Positions 14,008 to 20,355 of a stretch of DNA of 20,355 nt are shown in pieces. Origin of the DNA: Ruminococcus sp. UBA3286 (GTDB lineage Bacteria; Bacillota; Clostridia; Oscillospirales; Ruminococcaceae); contig DETO01000030.1 in NCBI GenBank assembly GCA_002362135.1, positions 1-20,355 of the forward strand. The letters run 5' to 3'. A model generated the notes under the pieces. The model was not told the DNA's origin and did not search any database. It was given only the letters and a program-made list of their open reading frames with translations. The position numbers and the translations under genes are program-made. Each line of letters begins with the position of its first letter. Within the stretch, counting starts at the first letter, position 1.

Positions 14008-14943
14008 ATGACTGTACGCGAAATGCAGGAGATGATCCTGAAACTAAAAAAAGAAACGAACACAGCGATTCTCGCCCACAGCTATCAGGCGCGGGAGATA
14101 ATCGAGATCGCCGATTTTACGGGCGACAGCTATAAATTAAGCGTAGACGCCGCAAATATCAGCGCCGACAATATTCTCTTCTGCGGCGTGCATTTTATGG
14201 CGGAGACGGCTAAAATGCTCTCGCCTGAAAAGCGCGTCTATCTCGCAAACAAGGGCGCAGGCTGTCCCATGGCGGAGCAGATGGACAGGGAAATGATAGC
14301 GCAGCTTAAAGCTGCCGAGCCTGACCGTACCGTTGTCGCTTATATCAATACGACTGCCGCGCTGAAAACCGTTTGCGACGTATGCGTTACTTCGTCAAGC
14401 GCACTGAAGATCGTTAAGGCGCTGCCTGCTGAAAAAATTCTCTTTATTCCCGACTGCAACCTTGGCGGCTGGGTGAAATCTCAAGTCCCCGAAAAGGATA
14501 TAAAGCTTCTTCAGGGAGGCTGTCCCACTCATGCGGCGATCTCTCCGAAAGCTGCGGAAAAAGCCAAAGCAGAACATCCGGACGCGCTTCTTCTCGTTCA
14601 TCCCGAATGCCGTCCCGAAGTTACCGCGCTTGCCGATTATGCAGGCTCTACAAGCGGAATTATGAACTTTGCCAAAAAATCGGACGCCAAAGAATTTATT
14701 ATCGGCACGGAAAATTCCATCGCCGAGCATTTGCAGTATGAATGCCCCGATAAGAAATTCTACCCTCTCAGCAAAGATCTCGTATGCCATAATATGAAGC
14801 TTACCACGCTTCCGGACGTGTACGCTTCCTTGCTTGGAATTTCGGGCGATCCCAACGGCGAAGCTTTTGAAATTCTTATGGACGGCGAACTTATCGCCTC
14901 CGCAAGAAAATGCATAGACGAAATGCTGAAATACGGCGGCTGA
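14008..14943 (+). CDS. nadA: Quinolinate synthase
   Basis: [4Fe-4S] enzyme condensing iminoaspartate with dihydroxyacetone phosphate to quinolinate, an NAD precursor. The 311 aa are normal. The three cluster-binding Cys are in place: Cys86 (GAGCPMAEQM), Cys172 (QGGCPTHAAI) and Cys260 (LVCHNMKLTTL), a spacing close to the Thermotoga enzyme. Other motifs: HSYQAREIIEIADFTGDS, INTTAALKTVCD, VHPECRPEV, DYAGSTSGI and GTENSIAEHL. ATG 14008 follows GGAGG (13997-14001). The partners nadB and nadC are not in this window; the next gene, hydE, starts 1 nt after the stop. Confidence 0.97.
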   Translation: MTVREMQEMILKLKKETNTAILAHSYQAREIIEIADFTGDSYKLSVDAANISADNILFCGVHFMAETAKMLSPEKRVYLANKGAGCPMAEQMDREMIAQLKAAEPDRTVVAYINTTAALKTVCDVCVTSSSALKIVKALPAEKILFIPDCNLGGWVKSQVPEKDIKLLQGGCPTHAAISPKAAEKAKAEHPDALLLVHPECRPEVTALADYAGSTSGIMNFAKKSDAKEFIIGTENSIAEHLQYECPDKKFYPLSKDLVCHNMKLTTLPDVYASLLGISGDPNGEAFEILMDGELIASARKCIDEMLKYGG

Positions 14944-14944
14944 T

Positions 14945-15973
14945 ATGATGATAGAAAAACTATATAACACGGGCGATCTTTCAGACGATGAACTGAAAAT
15001 GCTCATAACTTCCGACGGCGACAGCGTATCGGAACAGCTTGCAATGTACGCCGACAAAGTGCGCAGGCAGCATTATGGCGATAAAGTTTTTTTGCGCGGT
15101 CTTATCGAGATCTCGTCATACTGCAAAAACGACTGTCTCTACTGCGGCATCAGGCGCGGCAATAAGAATGCCCAAAGATATCGTCTCGACCGCGAACAGA
15201 TCATGTCAGCCGCAGAAAACGGCTATAAACTGGGATTCCGCACGTTCGTCATGCAGGGCGGAGAGGACGCTTATTATACCGACGAACTGTTGTGTGAGAT
15301 CATTGCCGAACTCAAAGATCGCTATCCCGACTGCGCCGTTACTCTTTCGCTCGGCGAACGCACTTATGAAAGCTATAAAAAACTTCGCGAAGCCGGTGCA
15401 GACCGCTATCTCCTGCGCCATGAAGCCGCCGACTGCCAGCTGTACAAAAAGCTGCACCCTGCGGAAATGGCTCTTGACAACCGCGTAAAATGCCTGTATA
15501 ATTTAAGAGAGCTTGGTTATCAGGTGGGCGCAGGATTTATGGTGGGCGCGCCGTTCCAGACGGTTGAAAATATTATTGCCGATCTGCGTTTTCTTCAGGA
15601 ACTCCGTCCGCAGATGATAGGCATAGGGCCTTTCATTCCTCATCATGATACGCCGTTTGCCAATGAAAAAGGCGGTACGCTTGAACTTACGCTGCGGCTG
15701 CTGGGAATCATTCGGCTTATGTTCCCGAAAGTTCTTCTTCCTGCAACTACCGCTCTTGGCACTATTTCTCCAATAGGAAGAGAACTCGGTCTGAAAACAG
15801 GCTGCAACGTTGTAATGCCAAATCTTTCCCCGGTCGATGTACGCAAAAAATATGATCTGTACGACAATAAAATTTGTACGGGCGAAGAAGCTGCGGAATG
15901 CCGAAGCTGTTTGCAGCGGCGTATCGAATCGGCAGGCTACACTGTCGCCGTCGAACGCGGAGACGCTGTTTAG
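14945..15973 (+). CDS. hydE: [FeFe]-hydrogenase H-cluster maturase HydE (radical SAM)
   Basis: Radical-SAM enzyme of the BioB-like family that, with HydG and HydF, builds the 2Fe subcluster of [FeFe] hydrogenase. Cys60-x3-Cys64-x2-Cys67 in ISSYCKNDCLYCGIRR binds the catalytic [4Fe-4S] cluster. Distinctive HydE blocks: FVMQGGEDAYY, TLSLGER, LLRHEAAD, GFMVGAPFQT, IGIGPFIPHHDTPFA, LLPATTALGTISPIGRE and NVVMPNLSPVDVRKKY. C-terminal Cys311, Cys319 and Cys322 (CTGEEAAECRSC) match the second-cluster site known from Thermotoga HydE. The length of 342 aa is right. A second ATG at 14948 could equally be the start. It is 1 nt downstream of nadA with only a weak ribosome site, implying coupling. hydF, hydG and hydrogenase genes are not in the window. 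Confidence 0.95.
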   Translation: MMIEKLYNTGDLSDDELKMLITSDGDSVSEQLAMYADKVRRQHYGDKVFLRGLIEISSYCKNDCLYCGIRRGNKNAQRYRLDREQIMSAAENGYKLGFRTFVMQGGEDAYYTDELLCEIIAELKDRYPDCAVTLSLGERTYESYKKLREAGADRYLLRHEAADCQLYKKLHPAEMALDNRVKCLYNLRELGYQVGAGFMVGAPFQTVENIIADLRFLQELRPQMIGIGPFIPHHDTPFANEKGGTLELTLRLLGIIRLMFPKVLLPATTALGTISPIGRELGLKTGCNVVMPNLSPVDVRKKYDLYDNKICTGEEAAECRSCLQRRIESAGYTVAVERGDAV

Positions 15974-16058
15974 GAAGTTAATATAATTGCTCCACCAACT
16001 AAACCTTGTTGTCAATATTTGTCGATGTTTAATTGGCGTAGTAATAAAAGGAGTTTTT

Positions 16059-16997
16059 ATGAGAGTACGTTTTCATCTGCCCGATTTCGCAGGGCGATTC
16101 AAATTAAATCTTATGTTCGCGGAAATGCTGAAAAACCGCCCCGAATTTTTCCGCGAGGGCGTTGAGATAGCGTCGTTTTACGGCGTATTTCCGCCTGCAA
16201 TGTGGAATGGCGGCAGAACTCAGGGCGGAGTATGCGATCGTCCGTTCATAAAGCAGGTCATCAAGGCGTTTAACGACCGCGGTATCCCTCTGCGTTTCAC
16301 TTTTACTAATCCTGCGCTGGAGAAAAAGCACCTCAGCGATCCTTTCTGCAATATGATATTGACGCTGGCTGACAATGGACTTAATGAAGCTATCGTAATG
16401 TCTCCGCTGCTTGAAAATTATATCAGAAATAATTTTCCGAAATATAAGCTTACGAGTTCTACCTGCAAGAGAATAACCGACCCCGAAAAATTAAAGGAAG
16501 AACTTGAAAAGGATTACAGCATCGTTGTTGTTGACTACGATTTCAACAATAATTTTGAAGTTCTTGAAAAACTCCCACGAAAAGCCGACTGCGAGCTTCT
16601 GGTTAATGCCTGCTGCGAGCCGAATTGTCCGCGTCGTTCCGCTCATTACCGTTCTATAGGCGAACAGCAGATCGCCTATAACGAGCATATCAAGAAATAT
16701 CCGAACGTTCCTTTCGATCCATCAAAATACGATCCCGAACGTTTCCGCGATTGTCCTTATTCGCAGCGCGGCATATTTGAGATAAGAAATCTCCGCACAC
16801 ATATTTCTCCCGACGATATATGGGAAAAATACGTGCCTATGGGTTTTGAACAGTTCAAGATAGAGGGACGCACGTCGAGTCATCTGAATATTATAGAAAC
16901 ATATATGTATTATATGGCAAAGCCCGAATACCGCGATGAAGCGCGCTTTACACTGCTGAAAGCGCTTGAAAACACAAATGCGCTGAAATTTAACTGA
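16059..16997 (+). CDS. U32-like TIM-barrel protein with clustered Cys
   Basis: A 312-aa protein I can place only tentatively. The FEQFKIEGRTSS segment (about residues 262-273) recalls the FKIEGR motif of U32-family proteins (now linked to RNA hydroxylation and Fe-S biochemistry). Four Cys in the C-terminal half, Cys185-Cys186, Cys190 (NACCEPNCPRRSAHY) and Cys232 (FRDCPYSQRG), could bind a metal cluster. The N-terminus (VEIASFYGVFPPAMWNGGR) and alternating strands and helices suit a TIM barrel. ATG 16059 has AGGAG (16049-16053) 5 nt upstream; longer in-frame starts (from 15987) run through a non-conserved stretch. The 85-nt gap after hydE shows no clear promoter or terminator. Confidence 0.6.
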   Translation: MRVRFHLPDFAGRFKLNLMFAEMLKNRPEFFREGVEIASFYGVFPPAMWNGGRTQGGVCDRPFIKQVIKAFNDRGIPLRFTFTNPALEKKHLSDPFCNMILTLADNGLNEAIVMSPLLENYIRNNFPKYKLTSSTCKRITDPEKLKEELEKDYSIVVVDYDFNNNFEVLEKLPRKADCELLVNACCEPNCPRRSAHYRSIGEQQIAYNEHIKKYPNVPFDPSKYDPERFRDCPYSQRGIFEIRNLRTHISPDDIWEKYVPMGFEQFKIEGRTSSHLNIIETYMYYMAKPEYRDEARFTLLKALENTNALKFN

Positions 16998-17023
16998 ACG
17001 TATTCTATTTGGAGGAAACGCTA

Positions 17024-17692
17024 TTGTTTGATTTTATTAAAACCGTAAAAAGAGATATAGCCCTGATCAGGGAAAGCGACCCTGCCGCAAGAAACACGGT
17101 AGAAATTCTTCTGACTTATCCCACTCTGAAAGCTATCCGCTGTTATCGTATGGCGCATTGGTTCTATAAGCATAAAAAATATACTGCGGCGCGTATTATT
17201 TCACAATGGGCAAGAAAGCAGACGGGAATTGAAATTCACCCCGGCGCAACTATCGGAAAAGGGCTTTTTATAGATCACGGAATGGGCGTGGTTATCGGCG
17301 AAACGGCTGTAATAGGCGATAACTGCCTTTTGTATCAGGGAGTTACGCTTGGCGGTACGGGTAAGGATAAAGGCAAGCGTCACCCTACGCTTGGCAATAA
17401 CGTTCTTGTGGGTGCAGGCGCAAAAGTTCTCGGCCCATTTACCGTCGGCAACAACGTCAAGATCGCCGCGAATGCCGTAGTTCTCAACGCTATCCCCGAT
17501 AACTGTACGGCTGTGGGAGTTCCTGCGCATATTGTAAAAATGAACGGCAAGCGCGTTTGTAAGGTTACTTCCGATATAGATCAGGTGCATATTCCCGACC
17601 CTGTTTCGCTTGAATTATGTCATCTTCAGGCGCAGGTTGACAGTCTGAAAAAGGAAATTGCAAGTTTGAGATCGCAAGGTAAAAATGTTTAA
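17024..17692 (+). CDS. cysE: Serine O-acetyltransferase (TTG start)
   Basis: Acetylates serine with acetyl-CoA, the first step of cysteine synthesis. The start is chosen as TTG 17024, with GGAGG (17011-17015) 8 nt upstream; an earlier in-frame TTG at 17009 overlaps the ribosome site. This gives 222 aa. The N-terminal helical domain (about 1-65, with DPAARNTVEILLTYP) precedes a left-handed beta-helix of hexapeptide repeats, with IHPGATIGKGLFIDHGMGVV (Asp84-His85 at the active site), QGVTLGGTG and GNNVLVGAGAKVLG. The C-terminal tail ends in a short coiled-coil-like segment (LQAQVDSLKKEIASL). cysS starts 16 nt later, an arrangement common in Clostridia. Confidence 0.95.
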   Translation: MFDFIKTVKRDIALIRESDPAARNTVEILLTYPTLKAIRCYRMAHWFYKHKKYTAARIISQWARKQTGIEIHPGATIGKGLFIDHGMGVVIGETAVIGDNCLLYQGVTLGGTGKDKGKRHPTLGNNVLVGAGAKVLGPFTVGNNVKIAANAVVLNAIPDNCTAVGVPAHIVKMNGKRVCKVTSDIDQVHIPDPVSLELCHLQAQVDSLKKEIASLRSQGKNV

Positions 17693-17708
17693 TGAAAGGA
17701 TATTTTAT

Positions 17709-19118
17709 ATGCAGCTATATAATTCTCTGACACGTAAAAAAGAAGAATTCGTTCCACGCGAGGCAGGTAAGGTTAGTATGTACACTTGCGGCCCGACCGT
17801 ATATCATTACGCTCATATCGGCAATCTGCGCAGCTATATCATGGAAGACGTTCTCGAAAAATATCTGCGCTTTACGGGACTTGACGTAAAGCGGGTAATG
17901 AATATCACCGACGTCGGACATCTTACAAGCGACGGCGATACGGGCGACGATAAAATGCTGAAAGGCGCAAAACGCGAGCATAAAACAGTTATGGAGATCG
18001 CGAAATTCTACACCGACGCATTCTTCGACGACTGCAAAAAGCTGAACATAAAAACTCCCGACATCGTAGTTCCCGCAACGACTTATATTGACGAATTCAT
18101 ACGCGTTATCGGCGTTCTTATGGAAAAGGGCTACGCTTATGAAGCAGGCGGAAATATTTATTTTGATACGTCAAAACTCGATAAATACTACGTGTTCAAC
18201 GATTTCAAGGAAGAAGATCTTGCGGTCGGAGTCCGCGAAGGCGTTGAAGAGGACGACAATAAGCGCAATAAAGCCGATTTTGTATTATGGTTCACGAAAT
18301 CAAAGTTTGACGACCAGGAACTTAAATGGGAATCTCCATGGGGCGTTGGCTATCCCGGCTGGCACATTGAATGCTCCTGCATAAGCATGAAAAATCTCGG
18401 CGAATATCTGGATATCCACTGCGGCGGCATTGATAACGCTTTTCCGCATCATACCAACGAGATCGCCCAGAGCGAAGCTTATCTCGGTCATGAGTGGTGC
18501 AATTACTGGTTCCACGTACTGCACCTCAATACGAACAGCGGCAAAATGAGCAAGTCCAGCGGCGAATTCCTGACGGTATCGCTTCTGGAGGAAAAGGGCT
18601 ATATCCCAGTTATTTACAGATTCTTCTGTCTCCAGTCCCATTACAGAAAATCGCTTGTTTTCTCATGGGAAAATATGGAGAACTCAAAGACTACTTACAA
18701 CAAGCTTATCGCGAAAATAAAGCCGCTTATTTCTGATTCATACGAGCCGCTCGATAAGGACGAATACGATAGACTTATGGCGGAATTCAACGACGCTCTC
18801 GGCAACGATCTTAATACCGCGCTGGCAATTACAGCCATTTACGATGTGCTGAAATCATCGGCGAATAACTTCACTAAGCTTGCTTTGTTTGAAGAATTCG
18901 ACAAGGTTCTCGGTCTCGATCTTATCGAGAATGCAAGAAAGATGGTCGAAGCTCCTGCCGCAGATATTCCGTCGGAAGTTCTGGAGTTGGCTGAACAGCG
19001 CAAGGCGGCGCGCAAGGAGAAAAATTTCGCTCTTGCAGACGAGCTTCGCGACAAGATCGCGGCTCTTGGCTATGAAGTCAAGGAAACTCGTCAGGGTACG
19101 GAAATAAATAAATTATAA
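17709..19118 (+). CDS. cysS: Cysteinyl-tRNA synthetase
   Basis: Class I synthetase charging tRNA-Cys. The 469 aa are standard. The N-terminal zinc-site Cys27 is in MYTCGPTVYH; the HIGH-type motif is HIGN (36-39) and the KMSKS loop is Lys279-Ser283. CSCISMKNLG and HHTNEIAQSEAYLGH supply the remaining Zn/substrate region, and a DALR-like C-terminal domain starts near residue 350. ATG 17709 is set by AAAGGA (17695-17700), 8 nt upstream; an in-frame ATG at 17685 lies inside cysE and is rejected. The stop is followed by a strong bidirectional terminator. Confidence 0.97.
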   Translation: MQLYNSLTRKKEEFVPREAGKVSMYTCGPTVYHYAHIGNLRSYIMEDVLEKYLRFTGLDVKRVMNITDVGHLTSDGDTGDDKMLKGAKREHKTVMEIAKFYTDAFFDDCKKLNIKTPDIVVPATTYIDEFIRVIGVLMEKGYAYEAGGNIYFDTSKLDKYYVFNDFKEEDLAVGVREGVEEDDNKRNKADFVLWFTKSKFDDQELKWESPWGVGYPGWHIECSCISMKNLGEYLDIHCGGIDNAFPHHTNEIAQSEAYLGHEWCNYWFHVLHLNTNSGKMSKSSGEFLTVSLLEEKGYIPVIYRFFCLQSHYRKSLVFSWENMENSKTTYNKLIAKIKPLISDSYEPLDKDEYDRLMAEFNDALGNDLNTALAITAIYDVLKSSANNFTKLALFEEFDKVLGLDLIENARKMVEAPAADIPSEVLELAEQRKAARKEKNFALADELRDKIAALGYEVKETRQGTEINKL

Positions 19119-19128
19119 ATACAAAAAT

Positions 19129-19160
19129 GCCCCCTGAAATTCAGGGGGCTGAAATTTTTT
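19129..19160. terminator. Bidirectional intrinsic terminator, cysS / dockerin gene
   Basis: GCCCCCTG (19129-19136) pairs perfectly with CAGGGGGC (19142-19149) around a 5-nt loop, followed on the + strand by a six-T run (19155-19160). On the - strand the same hairpin is followed by CATTTTTG, so it can stop both the cysS transcript and the convergent dockerin gene, whose stop codon overlaps the end of the T-run. Confidence 0.85.
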
Positions 19161-20214
19161 ATTCAAAATTATCGATGACCTTTGCGTCGAGCTTTTGAAT
19201 TTCAAGGGCGTCTGATGCCGAAATTCCGTCGAGGTTTCCGTATACGTCCGCGTTATATTTGCCTTGTTCAGTCAAGCTGTATTCGTCCTTATTTGTAAGG
19301 GACTGCAATATAAGCGTTGAATCCGCTATGGTTACAAAGCCGTCGCAGTTTGCGTCGCCGAGAACTGCGTTGTACATATCTATGTTTGCATTATCCGCAA
19401 CATTTAAAGATGCAGGGCTGGTATAGGTACCATGGCAAATATAATCACCACAAGCCTCATTGATCGTTGCTGCAAAGTCCATAATCTCTTCGACTGAAGC
19501 GTTTTCATTTGGCGGAATAAACTGAACACGCATACAATTGACACCAAGCTCTTCAACTCTTACTTCACAATCCACTACGTTTGCCGTAACATAATCTTTT
19601 AAAATAAAAAATTTCTTAGCATCAGAAGACTGCATAATACAAGTAGTCAACGGATATTCTGTTTCCTCAGCGTCGAAATACATTTTTTGGGTTCGGTTAA
19701 CATACTTAAAGCCCGATATCAGATTTTTCTCTTTGAGAATTTTACAGATGTTTTTAGCATCGTTAATTCGAACGCCGTATTCTGCTTCGCCAAGGCTTCC
19801 TTGTCCGTATGTGTATATTTCATATTCGTAGTCCTCTTCAACAAGACCATAAAGAACTCTTTTTTCAGCAGTGTATTTCAAATCAGTTCCGTTCTCTCTG
19901 CAATAAGCCCAAACCGCCTCTCGAACGTCCTTTATCGAAGCTCCGTCTGCAAGATTAAAAACAACGATCGAATTAAGCTGACGTGAAGCGATCAGATGAG
20001 AGGCATCCTCGTTGCTGTAAAATCTGTCGTATTTTTCAACGCCACTCCAATGACTGAAATATCTTCTCGCAATATCTGCATCGATAGGACTGTAGCCTTC
20101 TGGAATGCTATCTTGTTCTGAATCGTAAATATAAATAGTAGCGTTTGATGACAAAGCAACCATGGAGGTAAGAGTAAGAGAAAATGCCATTAGTGTTGAA
20201 ATTAACTTTTTCAT
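19159..20214 (-). CDS. Secreted dockerin protein, unknown catalytic or binding domain
   Basis: A 351-aa exported protein with a signal peptide (KK, then LISTLMAFSLTLTSMVAL, cleavage near residue 23-26) and a C-terminal dockerin (about 286-351). The first Ca-binding repeat is GDANCDGFVTIAD; the second, NADVYGNLDGISASDA, is one residue shorter in its loop. The two flank the linker typical of cellulosome dockerins from Ruminococcus relatives. The central 240 residues match no glycoside hydrolase, esterase or binding module I know. Segments near 80-115 (SIVVFNLADGASIKDVREA) and 232-265 (MRVQFIPPNENASVEEIMD) look alike, suggesting an internal duplication. The start at 20214 (- strand) has AGGAGG (20227-20222) 7 nt upstream. 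It is transcribed towards cysS. Confidence 0.85.
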   Translation of the reverse strand: MKKLISTLMAFSLTLTSMVALSSNATIYIYDSEQDSIPEGYSPIDADIARRYFSHWSGVEKYDRFYSNEDASHLIASRQLNSIVVFNLADGASIKDVREAVWAYCRENGTDLKYTAEKRVLYGLVEEDYEYEIYTYGQGSLGEAEYGVRINDAKNICKILKEKNLISGFKYVNRTQKMYFDAEETEYPLTTCIMQSSDAKKFFILKDYVTANVVDCEVRVEELGVNCMRVQFIPPNENASVEEIMDFAATINEACGDYICHGTYTSPASLNVADNANIDMYNAVLGDANCDGFVTIADSTLILQSLTNKDEYSLTEQGKYNADVYGNLDGISASDALEIQKLDAKVIDNFE

Positions 20215-20228
20215 GATTAGTCCTCCTA

Positions 20229-20297
20229 TTAGTTAAGATATTGATTGTGATTGTAGAAAGCGAGCAGTTCAGGGGTTATTTGATACCAAAATTTCAT
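20229..20297 (-). CDS. 22-aa upstream ORF of the dockerin gene
   Basis: A short ORF on the - strand runs from ATG 20297 to TAA 20229-20231 and encodes 22 residues beginning MKFWYQITPELLAFYN, rich in aromatics (Trp4, three Tyr, two Phe). GAAAGGA (20314-20308) lies 10 nt before the ATG, and a TATAAT box lies upstream of it. Its stop codon is immediately before the AGGAGG of the dockerin gene, so the two could be translationally coupled. It may be a leader peptide or a small protein; no function can be assigned. Confidence 0.5.
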   Translation of the reverse strand: MKFWYQITPELLAFYNHNQYLN

Positions 20298-20329
20298 ACT
20301 GAACCAATCCTTTCTTTATTGATATACAT

Positions 20330-20339
20330 ATTATACCAT
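20330..20339 (-). promoter_or_regulatory. -10 box for the dockerin transcript
   Basis: On the - strand TATAAT (20335-20330) has TG at 20338-20337 one base upstream, giving an extended -10 (TGGTATAAT). The -35 region falls at the window edge, about 17 nt further, and cannot be judged. The predicted start lies about 10-15 nt upstream of the 22-codon ORF's ribosome site. Confidence 0.5.
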
Positions 20340-20355
20340 ATATATAACCGTATGT

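Noticed and set aside
15974..16058. Promoter in the gap between hydE and the U32-like gene
   Set aside because: Only weak boxes (TTGTCG/TAATAA) are present, and the implied start would fall after the ribosome site.

Overview
The window looks like chromosome of a Gram-positive anaerobe of the Ruminococcus / Oscillospiraceae type. The signs are a type-I-like dockerin on a secreted protein, an [FeFe]-hydrogenase maturase (HydE), several oxygen-sensitive Fe-S enzymes, strong AGGAGG ribosome sites, and Clostridia-like branched-chain amino-acid genes. This assignment is inferred from gene content only; no 16S or marker phylogeny was possible.

Positions 2-13740 hold an almost complete branched-chain amino-acid (BCAA) pathway on the + strand: leuA (5' end cut by the window), ilvB, ilvN, ilvC, an unknown two-TM protein, ilvD, an unknown 70-aa membrane protein, leuC, leuD, leuB, a DUF815-type ATPase, ilvA and ridA. 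Threonine is deaminated by IlvA, with RidA clearing the reactive enamine/imine. IlvBN, IlvC and IlvD make the 2-oxo acid precursors of Ile and Val, and LeuA/LeuCD/LeuB extend 2-oxoisovalerate towards Leu. No transaminase (ilvE) is present. The 356-bp gap between leuA and ilvB holds the best regulatory find: an extended -10 promoter, a 34-codon leader ORF packed with Ile and Val codons, an intrinsic terminator, and a perfect competing antiterminator pairing. This is the layout of a peptide-leader attenuator, in a lineage better known for T-box control.

Positions 13741-14007 are a non-coding spacer with at least five hairpins, four of them in tandem; it resembles a dispersed intergenic repeat. 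It separates the BCAA block from nadA and hydE (1 nt apart), followed by a U32-like protein with clustered cysteines. The next genes are cysE (TTG start) and cysS, giving cysteine synthesis and tRNA charging. Three or four neighbouring products here (NadA, HydE, the U32-like protein, and CysE as cysteine supplier) share an iron-sulphur/cysteine theme; the functional link is inference.

After a bidirectional terminator (19129-19160) the strand switches. A secreted dockerin protein of unknown function lies on the - strand (19159-20214), preceded by a TATAAT box and a previously uncalled 22-codon ORF with its own ribosome site.
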